Positions 49,660 to 57,318 of a stretch of DNA of 61,102 nt are shown here, in pieces. The position numbers and the translations under genes are program-made. Numbering within the stretch: the stretch's first letter is position 1; each line of letters opens with the position of its first letter. Source of the DNA: an uncultured Eubacteriales bacterium (GTDB lineage Bacteria; Bacillota; Clostridia; Christensenellales; Aristaeellaceae); the NCBI GenBank assembly GCA_902761755.1, contig CACWLP010000016.1, positions 1 through 61,102 of the forward strand, given 5' to 3'. The notes beneath the pieces are model-generated. The model was not told where the DNA came from, searched no databases, and saw only the letters and a list, made by a program, of their open reading frames with translations.

Positions 49660-49689
49660 AAAAGGGAGGGCCCGGCAGCCCTCCTTTTT
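49660..49689 (+). terminator. Terminator after the secreted protein gene
   Basis: GGAGGGC (49665-49671) pairs with GCCCTCC (49678-49684), preceded by AAAA and followed by T5. Confidence 0.88.
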
Positions 49690-49750
49690 GGTTGAATTTT
49701 CGCCGCATGCGACAGGCAGAGGAAATACAGATCCCCCGCATGTTTTTCTC

Positions 49751-49778
49751 TTGACAAATCCTCCAAAAGGGTTACAAT
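49751..49778 (+). promoter_or_regulatory. Promoter of the T-box operon
   Basis: TTGACA (49751-49756), 16-base spacer, TACAAT (49773-49778). Confidence 0.8.
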
Positions 49779-49784
49779 ATCTGT

Positions 49785-50052
49785 AATCGCTTTGACGGAG
49801 CTAAGCTTTCCCGGGAAGCATGGAAGAGAGTTGGCGGCTGGTGCGAGCCAATCATGCGCGGAAAGGCTGCCTCACTCCCGAGCTGAACGCCTGAAAACCG
49901 CAGTAAGGCGTTCCGGATCGCCCCGTTATCACGGCGCAGGGCTTTTATGAGCCTAAAGAGACCGGAAAAACCGGTAACAAGGGTGGTACCGCGGTAAAGA
50001 AATTGCTTTATCGTCCCTGAAACGCAGATGCGATTCAGGGGCTTTTATTTTT
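49785..50052 (+). ncRNA. T-box leader, specifier read as Leu CUC
   Basis: The T-box core AACAAGGGTGGTACCGCGG is at 49977-49995. Stem I contains TTGGC-GGCTGGTGCGA-GCCAA (apical arm), GCATG/CATGC, and AGCTTTCC pairing with GGAAAGGCT. The specifier loop then lies on the 3' side at 49869-49875 (GCCTCAC), placing CTC (49871-49873) followed by the usual purine A. This reads as Leu. The terminator is CCCTGAA/TTCAGGG (50015-50040) with a long T-run. Uncharged tRNA-Leu should let transcription pass into the LeuA-like gene. The specifier assignment is from hand folding. Confidence 0.85.
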
Positions 50053-50072
50053 TCCAAGGAGGCTTGCCCGAT

Positions 50073-51470
50073 ATGCGTTCCATCGCCGTATCCAACCAGA
50101 CGCTGCTGTCCCCCATGCTGAAAAACGCGTCCTTCCGCCAGAAGCTGGAGGCCGCCCGGAAATTGGATCATCTGGGCCTGGAGGCCGTGGAGACCCCGGA
50201 GATCGCCGACCCCGAAGGGGATATGCTGCTGATGCGCAGCCTGTGGATGACGGTGAAGCGCAGCGCGCTTTGCTGCCGCACGGGGATCACCCGGGAAAGC
50301 GTCGCCCAGGCCTGGGACGCCGTCCGGGGCGCGAAAAAGCCGCGGCTGGCCGTGGCGCTGCCCCTGTCCAGCGCCCAGCTGGAGTATTTCTGCCATTTGA
50401 AGCCGCCCAAGGCCCTGGCGCTGATCGGGGAATTGGTCTCCGCCGCCAAGGCGCTGTGCCCCGACGTGGAATTCGTCTGCGAGGACGCGGTGCGGGCGGA
50501 AAGGAATTACGTGATCGACGCCGTGAAGGCCGCCGTGGATGCCGGCGCCGGGCGGATCACCCTGTGCGATTCCGCCGGGCAGAGCCTGCCGGAAGAGATC
50601 GCCGCCCTGGTGCGGGATGCCCGCGCCGCGGCGGGGGAAGGCACGGTGCTGGCCGTCCGCCCCGGGAACGAGCTGGGATTGGCGATCTCCTGCGCCGTGG
50701 CCGCGCTGCAAGCCGGCGCGGACGAGGTCAAAACCTCCTGCCTGGATGAAAACGCCCTCAGCGCCGTGCAGATGGCCCGCCTGTTCCGGGCCCGGGGCGC
50801 GGACCTGCAGCTGGAAAGCCCTCTGGACATTACCCGGGTGGAGCGCACCGCCGCCGAGATCCGGGAGCTCCTGGCCGACAGCGGCAAAAATACGCCCTTC
50901 GACGCCCCCGTCTTCTCCCGGGGCGGAGAGGAAACCCTCCCCGCCGGGGCGGACGACGCGGCGCTGCAGAAAGCCGTGCTGGCCCTGGGCTATGATCTGA
51001 ACGAAGAGGACGCCCAGCACGTGCGGGACGCGGTAGCCCGGGAGGGCAAGGGCCGGGCGCTGACCCGGGCCGAATTGGAGGCCGTGATCCTCTCCTCCGC
51101 CCAGCAGGTGCCCGCCACCTACCGGCTCCGGAGCTATCTGATCAACAGCGGCACCGCCATCACCGCCACCGCCCACGTGACGCTGGAAAAGAACGGCGAG
51201 CTCCTCTCCGGCCTGTGCGCCGGGGACGGCCCCATCGACGCCGCTTTCCTGGCCATCGAGCAGATCATCGGCTGCCATTACGAAATGGACGATTTCCAGA
51301 TCGCCGCCGTCACCCAGAACCGGGAGGCCATGGGCGACGCCCTGGTGAAGCTGCGCTGCGGCGGCCGGGTCTACGCCGGCAAGGGCATTTCCACCGACAT
51401 CAACGGCGCCGCCATCCGGGCGTACCTGAACGCCCTGAACAAGATCGCCTACGAGGAGAAAACCGTATGA
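50073..51470 (+). CDS. LeuA-like protein with lost catalytic residues and intact leucine-binding domain
   Basis: 465 residues. The N-terminal ~280 residues are an HMGL/LeuA-type barrel, but the RDGEQ motif that opens the active site is replaced by SNQTLLSPML, and the metal-binding HxH (SVHCHDDLGL in LeuA) is RPG in AVRPGNELGLA (196-198). The later NGIGERAGN metal ligand region reads SCLDENALS. In contrast the C-terminal allosteric domain (about 345-465) is well conserved: GDGPIDA (384-390) and GKGISTDINGAAIRAYLNALN (437-457, shown in two parts, GKGISTDI and AYLNALN). It therefore cannot make isopropylmalate by the normal route; leucine sensing or a scaffold role is my inference. ATG 50073 follows AAGGAGG. 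Confidence 0.85.
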   Translation: MRSIAVSNQTLLSPMLKNASFRQKLEAARKLDHLGLEAVETPEIADPEGDMLLMRSLWMTVKRSALCCRTGITRESVAQAWDAVRGAKKPRLAVALPLSSAQLEYFCHLKPPKALALIGELVSAAKALCPDVEFVCEDAVRAERNYVIDAVKAAVDAGAGRITLCDSAGQSLPEEIAALVRDARAAAGEGTVLAVRPGNELGLAISCAVAALQAGADEVKTSCLDENALSAVQMARLFRARGADLQLESPLDITRVERTAAEIRELLADSGKNTPFDAPVFSRGGEETLPAGADDAALQKAVLALGYDLNEEDAQHVRDAVAREGKGRALTRAELEAVILSSAQQVPATYRLRSYLINSGTAITATAHVTLEKNGELLSGLCAGDGPIDAAFLAIEQIIGCHYEMDDFQIAAVTQNREAMGDALVKLRCGGRVYAGKGISTDINGAAIRAYLNALNKIAYEEKTV

Positions 51471-53947
51471 AGCTGAGCTTTGCCACGGGCGACTGGCCCT
51501 TTTCCCTGCGGCAGTGCATGGATCTGGCCCGGGAAATGCGCTATGACGGGCTGGAGATCTCCCAGCGCAGCCTGGAGACCCTGTCCGCCGGCGGCGCGCC
51601 CTTCTCCCCCGCCCGATTGATGGAAACCGCCCGGATGCTGAACGACGAAAACCTGGCCGTCGCCTGCCTGGCGGCGGAAAAGGACTGGACGGAGGAAGAC
51701 GTTTTCTCCCTCCTGTCCCTGGCACGGGAGCTGCGCTGCCCCTGCGTGGCGCTCCCGATCCGGGAGACCCCGGAAATGGGCGCGGCGGGCCGGATCGCCC
51801 CCGTGCTTTCCAAGGCCGCGCAGCTGGGCGTCACCCTGGTGATCCCCACCTGCGGCCCCTATGCCGATACCGGCAGGCTGAAAACGCTGCTGGACCGCTT
51901 CGCCTCCGATTTTCTGGGCGCGGCCTGGCATCTGCCCTGCGCCGCCGCCGCGGGCAAGACCCCGGAGGACATCGTCACCGATCTGGGCGCCTACATCCGC
52001 CACGTATACCTGTGCGACGGCACGGTGGAAAAGGGCGAAGCGCAGCCCCGGCTGCTGGGGGAAGGGGAGCTGCCCCTTTCCGACGTGTTCGCCGCCCTGC
52101 GCTCCATCAGCTACGATGGCTTTTTCTCCTTCGACTGGACCCCGGGCAAGGGCGTGATGGGCCAGGCGGACGTGGTGCTTTCCCATTTCGCGGCCATGGC
52201 CCGGCCTCTGGGGCGGGACCCGCGCCGCGCCCGGCATCACCTGTATGAAAACCGCCGGGGAAACGGCAAATACATCTGGAAAAAGGAAATCATCATCGAA
52301 TCCACCTTCTCCCAGATGCTGGACCGGGTGGTGGAGGAATTCCCGGACCAGTACGCCTTCCGCTACACCACCCTGGATTACACCCGCACCTACGCCCAGT
52401 TCCGGGACGACGTGGACGAGTGCGCCCGGGCGCTGATCGCCATGGGGGTGCGCCGGGGGGCGAAGGTGGCCGTTTGGGCCACCAACGTGCCCCAGTGGTA
52501 CATCACCTTCTGGGCCACGGTAAAGATCGGCGCAGTGCTGGTGACCATGAACACCGCCTACAAGATCCATGAGGCGGAATACCTGCTGCGCCAGAGCGAC
52601 ACCCACACCCTGGTGCTGGTGGAGGGCTGGCGGGATTCGGACTACGCCGGCATCATCCGGGAGCTGTGCCCGGAGCTGAGCCATTCCGCCCCCGGAGAGG
52701 CGCTGCATCTCAAGCGCCTGCCCTTCCTGCGCAACATCGTCACCGTGGGCTTTTCCATGAAGGGCTGCCTCACCTGGGAGGAATTCCTCACCCGCAGCCG
52801 CCGCACCCCCCGGGAAGCGCTGCTGCGGCGGGCGGCGGAGGTGCGGCCGGACGACGTATGCAACATGCAGTACACCTCCGGCACCACGGGCTTCCCCAAG
52901 GGCGTGATGCTCACCCACCGGAACATCGTCAACAACGGCAAGTGCATCGGCGACCGGATGGACCTGTCCACCGCGGACCGGATGATGATCCAAGTGCCCA
53001 TGTTCCACTGCTTCGGCATGGTGCTGGCCATGACCGCCTCCATGACCCACGGGACCAGCCTCTTCCCTCTGCCTTACTTTTCCCCCAAGCCGGCCCTGGC
53101 CTGCATCCATCAGGAAAAGATCACCTGCTTCCACGGCGTGCCCACCATGTTCATCGCCCTGCTGGAGCATCCGGATTTTCCCAAGACCGATTTTTCCCAC
53201 ATGCGCACCGGCATCATGGCCGGCTCCCCCTGCCCCATCTCCGTGATGCGGGACGTGGTGAACAAAATGCACATGACGGAAATCACCATCGTTTACGGCC
53301 AGACGGAGGCCAGCCCGGGCTGCACCATGTCCTCCACGGACGATCCGCTGGAGGTGCGCGTGGCCACGGTGGGCCGGGCGCTGCCGGAAATCGAATGCCG
53401 GATCGTGGACCCGGAAACCGGCGAGGAGCTGCCCGACAACGTGACGGGCGAATTCGTGGCCCGGGGCTACAACATCATGAAGGGCTACTACAAAATGCCC
53501 CGGGCCACCCAGAGCGCCATCGACAAGGACGGCTGGCTGCACACCGGGGACCTGGCCTGCCGCACCCCCGAGGGCAATTACCGCATCACCGGCCGGCTCA
53601 AGGACATGATCATCCGCGGCGGCGAGAACATTTACCCCAAGGAGATCGAGGAATTCATCTACACCCACCCCAAGGTCTCCGACGTGCAGGTGATCGGCGT
53701 TCCGGACGAGCAGTACGGCGAGGAAATCATGGCCGTGGTGATCCTCAAAGAAGGACAAACCATGACCGAGGACGAATTAAAGCAATTCGTGCGGGACCAC
53801 ATGGCCCGGCACAAGACCCCCCGGTACGTGCGGTTCGTGGACGCGTTCCCCACCAACGCGGCGGGCAAGATCCTCAAATACAAAATGCGCCAGGACGCCG
53901 TGGAGCTCCTCAAGCTGCAAAAGGCCAATTCCATCGAAACAGCCTGA
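51467..53947 (+). CDS. TIM-barrel (sugar-isomerase-like) / acyl-CoA synthetase fusion
   Basis: 826 residues, continuous frame. Residues 1-~250 are a xylose-isomerase-like TIM barrel (YDGLEIS, VYLCDG, FFSFDW; the late metal-ligand Glu is Asp), and ~275-826 are an AMP-forming acyl-CoA synthetase: YTSGTTGFPKGV (ATP loop), GQTEASPG, HTGDL, GRLKDMIIRGGENIYPKEIE and the catalytic Lys in AGKILKYKM. The linker YENRRGNGKYIWKKE joins them, with no start codon or ribosome site between, so the fusion appears real. It activates a carboxylic acid, probably short- or branched-chain (inference from neighbours). The start ATG 51467 overlaps the LeuA-like stop by four bases. Confidence 0.88.
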   Translation: MKLSFATGDWPFSLRQCMDLAREMRYDGLEISQRSLETLSAGGAPFSPARLMETARMLNDENLAVACLAAEKDWTEEDVFSLLSLARELRCPCVALPIRETPEMGAAGRIAPVLSKAAQLGVTLVIPTCGPYADTGRLKTLLDRFASDFLGAAWHLPCAAAAGKTPEDIVTDLGAYIRHVYLCDGTVEKGEAQPRLLGEGELPLSDVFAALRSISYDGFFSFDWTPGKGVMGQADVVLSHFAAMARPLGRDPRRARHHLYENRRGNGKYIWKKEIIIESTFSQMLDRVVEEFPDQYAFRYTTLDYTRTYAQFRDDVDECARALIAMGVRRGAKVAVWATNVPQWYITFWATVKIGAVLVTMNTAYKIHEAEYLLRQSDTHTLVLVEGWRDSDYAGIIRELCPELSHSAPGEALHLKRLPFLRNIVTVGFSMKGCLTWEEFLTRSRRTPREALLRRAAEVRPDDVCNMQYTSGTTGFPKGVMLTHRNIVNNGKCIGDRMDLSTADRMMIQVPMFHCFGMVLAMTASMTHGTSLFPLPYFSPKPALACIHQEKITCFHGVPTMFIALLEHPDFPKTDFSHMRTGIMAGSPCPISVMRDVVNKMHMTEITIVYGQTEASPGCTMSSTDDPLEVRVATVGRALPEIECRIVDPETGEELPDNVTGEFVARGYNIMKGYYKMPRATQSAIDKDGWLHTGDLACRTPEGNYRITGRLKDMIIRGGENIYPKEIEEFIYTHPKVSDVQVIGVPDEQYGEEIMAVVILKEGQTMTEDELKQFVRDHMARHKTPRYVRFVDAFPTNAAGKILKYKMRQDAVELLKLQKANSIETA

Positions 53948-53977
53948 CAATAGAGAACAGAAAGGAAGCGCACATCC

Positions 53978-55039
53978 ATGGAAATCAAAATGAACCTCAC
54001 CACCGCCCCCAAGCAGAAACCCGACGAAAGCAACCTGGGCTTCGGCAAGATCTTTACCGATCACATGTTCGTCATGGATTGGGACAGCGAAAACGGCTGG
54101 CATGACGCCCGGATCGAGCCCTTCGGCCCCCTGGTGCTGCATCCCGCCGCCACGGTGTTCCATTACGGCGCGGAGATTTTCGAGGGCCTGAAGGCCTACC
54201 GCCGCCCCGATGGGGACGTGCAGCTGTTCCGCCCCTGGGAGAATATCAAGCGCCTCAACAATTCCGCCGAGCGCCTGAGCCTGCCCCAGGTGGACGAGGA
54301 ATTCGCCCTGGAAGCCCTCAAAAAGTTCGTGGCCCTGGAAAAGGACTGGGTGCCCTCCGCGCCCGGCACCAGCCTGTATCTGCGCCCCTTCCTCTTCGGC
54401 AATGACGAAACGCTGGGCGTGCACACCATCCACCACGCCAAATACGTGGTGATCGCCTCCCCCGTGGGCGCGTACTACGCCGAGGGGCTGAACCCCGTCA
54501 AGATCATGATCGAGACCCGGGACGTCCGCGCTGTCCGCGGCGGCACGGGCTATACCAAGTGCGGCGGCAACTACGCCGCCTCCATGCGCGCCGGCGACCG
54601 GGCGGCCGCCGAGGGCTATTCCCAGGTGCTGTGGCTGGACGGCGTGGAGCGCCGCTACATCGAGGAAGTGGGCGCCATGAACGTCATGTTCCTCATCAAC
54701 GGCACCGTGGTCACCCCCGCCCTCACCGGCTCCATCCTGCCGGGCATCACCCGCAAGAGCTGCATCGAGCTGCTGCGGGAAATGGGCTACACCGTGGAAG
54801 AACGCCTGCTGCCCGTGGAGGAGCTCTCCCAGGCCCTCAAGGACGGCTCCCTCACCGAAGCCTGGGGCTGCGGCACCGCGGCGGTCATCTCCCCCATCGG
54901 CGAGCTGCGCATGGGCCAGGCCCATTACCAGGTGGCCGACGGCGGCATCGGCAAGCTCTCCCAGAAGCTGTACGATACCCTCACCTCCATCCAGTGGGGC
55001 ACCGCTCCCGACACCCATCAGTGGACCTGCAAAGTGTAA
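53978..55039 (+). CDS. ilvE: Branched-chain amino acid aminotransferase
   Basis: 353 residues, class IV PLP enzyme. The PLP lysine lies in GYTKCGGNYAAS (about residue 193), with FHYGAEIFEGLKAYR, YLRPFLF and TPALTGSILPGITR all in place. The N-terminus (KIFTDHMFVMDW) and length place it in the larger BCAT II group. It interconverts leucine, isoleucine and valine with their 2-oxoacids. AAAGGAAG precedes ATG 53978, and it is 30 bases from the synthetase fusion, so it is in the Leu-T-box operon. It ends at a strong terminator. Full-length and apparently intact. Confidence 0.95.
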   Translation: MEIKMNLTTAPKQKPDESNLGFGKIFTDHMFVMDWDSENGWHDARIEPFGPLVLHPAATVFHYGAEIFEGLKAYRRPDGDVQLFRPWENIKRLNNSAERLSLPQVDEEFALEALKKFVALEKDWVPSAPGTSLYLRPFLFGNDETLGVHTIHHAKYVVIASPVGAYYAEGLNPVKIMIETRDVRAVRGGTGYTKCGGNYAASMRAGDRAAAEGYSQVLWLDGVERRYIEEVGAMNVMFLINGTVVTPALTGSILPGITRKSCIELLREMGYTVEERLLPVEELSQALKDGSLTEAWGCGTAAVISPIGELRMGQAHYQVADGGIGKLSQKLYDTLTSIQWGTAPDTHQWTCKV

Positions 55040-55069
55040 AATACGGCAGCAATAAAATCATATAATGGG

Positions 55070-55106
55070 AAGGGGGCTTTCTTTTCGGAAAAAGAAAGCC
55101 CCCTTT
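55070..55106 (+). terminator. Terminator of the Leu-T-box operon
   Basis: AAGGGGGCTTTCTTTT (55070-55085) pairs with 55090-55105, then TTTCC. The bases to 55274 hold a 10-bp direct repeat (AAAACCTCTT, 55125-55134 and 55141-55150) and a promoter. Confidence 0.88.
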
Positions 55107-55204
55107 CCTTACCCATCCCCAAAGAAAACCTCTTGGGCAAAAAACCTCTTTGGATATCCTTGGGATGCGCATTCGGGAAATCATGATAAAATCTGCGTTT
55201 TTCA

Positions 55205-55234
55205 TGGACGAAAGCGCCCGGGTTGTGTTATACT
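55205..55234 (+). promoter_or_regulatory. Promoter for the FHA-FtsW-PBP operon
   Basis: TGGACG (55205-55210), 18-base spacer, TATACT (55229-55234), 41 bp before the GTG start. Confidence 0.5.
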
Positions 55235-55274
55235 AAGATATTGAATTATATGCGATCGGAAGGAGGGCTCCCCC

Positions 55275-56075
55275 GTGGCGGATAGCGCGTATGAGCTGCT
55301 GGCCCTGGCCATGCGGTACGTGTTCGTGCTGGCAGGCGCGCTTTTGCTGTGGCGGGCCTTCCGCTGGATGCGCCGGGACGCCCGGCAGTATCAAAGGGAC
55401 ATGCGCGCCCTACCCGATGCCGGGCTGGTGGGCGAGGTGGTGGATCTGCGCACCGGCCAGGCTCAGCCCCTGCCCCGGGAAGGCACCATCGGCGCGTCCC
55501 GGGAGTGCGATATCCGGGTGAAGGATACGGGCGTCAAGCGCAATCACGCGCTGTTCACCTTCGAGGACGGCAAGGGCATGCGCATCGTTCCCCGCCTGGG
55601 GGCCCGGGTGCTGCTCAACGGCCGGGAAATCGGCGGCAGCGGCTACGCCCTGCACGGCACCCGGCTGCAGCTGGGCAACGCGGAATTGCGGGTGCGCCTG
55701 TTCGCCGGGCTCAACGTGCCCTTCTATCCCGCCTGGCAGCAGGAAGCGCCGGATGTGACGCTGGAGAATTTTTCCTTTGTGGAGGAAAACGCTCCCGCGC
55801 CCCTGCCCTTCCCCGCCCCCGGCTTTGACGCGGCGGAAACGGCGGAGGACGGCGCCGACGGCTTCCCCCAGCCCGACGCTTACGACGGCGGCTATACCGA
55901 CGACGGGCAGATGACCTGGCAGTACGCCTATTCCCTGGAGGATCTGCGCAGGGCCCAGGAAGAAGCGGCCCAAATGCAGAGCGAAAGCCTGAAAGCGGAC
56001 CTGGAGGAGGGCGAGGCCCTGCCCTACGAAAGCCCCGTTCCCCGGCGCAGAAGGAGGAGCGAACGCCATGGCTAA
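55275..56075 (+). CDS. Membrane-anchored FHA-like protein with altered phosphate-binding residues
   Basis: 266 residues. One N-terminal helix (YVFVLAGALLLWRAF, about 15-29), a forkhead-associated fold at about 60-145 and a long acidic, Pro-rich tail. In active FHA domains GR and SxxH contact phosphothreonine; here the strand reads GTIGASRECDI (Arg moved away) and GVKRNHALF (Ser replaced by Lys), so phosphopeptide binding is doubtful. GTG 55275 follows AGGAGGG. The FtsW-like gene overlaps its last eight bases. In Actinobacteria an FHA-RodA-PbpA cluster also contains kinases and a phosphatase, none of which is seen here. Confidence 0.82.
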   Translation: MADSAYELLALAMRYVFVLAGALLLWRAFRWMRRDARQYQRDMRALPDAGLVGEVVDLRTGQAQPLPREGTIGASRECDIRVKDTGVKRNHALFTFEDGKGMRIVPRLGARVLLNGREIGGSGYALHGTRLQLGNAELRVRLFAGLNVPFYPAWQQEAPDVTLENFSFVEENAPAPLPFPAPGFDAAETAEDGADGFPQPDAYDGGYTDDGQMTWQYAYSLEDLRRAQEEAAQMQSESLKADLEEGEALPYESPVPRRRRRSERHG

Positions 56076-57318
56076 GAATCCTTCCCGCCAGCGCAATTCA
56101 GCCCGGGGCATGACGGCGGTCTCCATGCTGTTCTTTTTCGCCGGCTTTCTGCTGCTGGCCCTGAAAAGATGGGAATGGCAGTGTTTCCTGCTGGCCGCCG
56201 TGGTGCCCGCCCTGATCTTCGCGGGCAACGAGATCCTGCCCCACCTGTTCCCCTCGGACCGGCTGCTGCTGTGCCTGACGAATTTCCTGTGCGCCCTGGG
56301 GGTGCTGATCCTTTACCGCATTTCCCCCGAGAGGGGGCTCACCCAGGCCCTGAATTACGGCGTGGGCGTGGGCGGCATGGTTTTATCCGCCCAGCTGGTG
56401 CGCCACGTGAGATCCTGGAAGCTGCTGACGCTGCTGATGATGGCGGGCAGCATGGCGCTGCTGGCCCTGCCGCTGCTCATCGGCAAAGAGCAGAACGGCG
56501 CGAAAAACTGGATCTGGATCGGCGGCCATTCCCTCCAGCCCAGCGAGATCGTGAAGCTGGCGCTGCTGCTGTGCATGTCCTATCTGCTTTCCCGGCGGAA
56601 AGCGCTGCTTTCCATCCTGTTCGGCGGTGCGTGCCTGGCCATGCTGATGCTGCAGAAGGATCTGGGCACCGCCCTGCTGTATTACGGGCTGTGCCTGGCC
56701 ATGCTCTTTGCCGCCACGGGCAGCCTGCTGCTGGTGGGCGCGGGGCTGGCGGGGGGCGCAGGCGCCGCGGTGCTGGGCTATAAAATGTTCAAGCACGTCA
56801 AGGACCGCCTGGCCGTCTGGCAGGACCCCTGGAAATACGCCAACGACGCAGGCTATCAGATCGTCTATTCCTTCATCGCCATCGCCAACGGCGGGCTGTG
56901 GGGCACGGGCCTGGGCCTGGGCAACGCATCCTCCACCATCCCGGAAGCATACAACGATTTCATTTTCCCCGTGATCCTCAACGAATTCGGCCTGATCTTC
57001 GGAGTGATCGTGGTGCTGATGTACCTGTTCATCGTCATCCGCGCCGTGATGATCGCCCGGCGCTCCAACACCCTGTTCCACGCCCTGCTGGCCGTGGGCT
57101 GCGCGGCGCTGATCACCCTGCAGGCCTTCGTCATCATCGCCGGCAACATCAAATTGATCCCCCTCACCGGCGTCACGCTGCCCTTCATCAGCTACGGCGG
57201 CACCTCCATGCTCTCCAGCCTGTGCATGATCGGCTTCCTCCAGGGCATCGCCAGCCGCAACCGGGCCAGCGTGGCGGAAGACCGGGCCCTGGCCATGCAG
57301 GGAGGTGACGCGCCGTGA
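56068..57318 (+). CDS. FtsW/RodA/SpoVE-family glycosyltransferase
   Basis: 416 residues with about 10 membrane helices. Hallmarks: GAKNWIWIGGHSLQPSEIVKLALLL, LQKDLGTALLYY, GYQIVYSFIAIANGGLWGTGLGLG, NDFIFPVILNEFGL and LPFISYGGTSML. These SEDS proteins polymerise peptidoglycan glycan strands from lipid II, with a cognate class B PBP. That PBP follows here, overlapping by four bases. The start ATG 56068 lies inside the FHA gene. Whether it serves elongation (RodA), division (FtsW) or sporulation (SpoVE) cannot be told from the sequence alone. Confidence 0.93.
   Translation: MAKNPSRQRNSARGMTAVSMLFFFAGFLLLALKRWEWQCFLLAAVVPALIFAGNEILPHLFPSDRLLLCLTNFLCALGVLILYRISPERGLTQALNYGVGVGGMVLSAQLVRHVRSWKLLTLLMMAGSMALLALPLLIGKEQNGAKNWIWIGGHSLQPSEIVKLALLLCMSYLLSRRKALLSILFGGACLAMLMLQKDLGTALLYYGLCLAMLFAATGSLLLVGAGLAGGAGAAVLGYKMFKHVKDRLAVWQDPWKYANDAGYQIVYSFIAIANGGLWGTGLGLGNASSTIPEAYNDFIFPVILNEFGLIFGVIVVLMYLFIVIRAVMIARRSNTLFHALLAVGCAALITLQAFVIIAGNIKLIPLTGVTLPFISYGGTSMLSSLCMIGFLQGIASRNRASVAEDRALAMQGGDAP

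Noticed and set aside
55125-55150. Two copies of AAAACCTCTT as an operator or repeat array
   Set aside because: Only two copies, 16 bp apart, right after a terminator; not enough for a CRISPR or a supported binding site. No CRISPR array was seen anywhere in the window.
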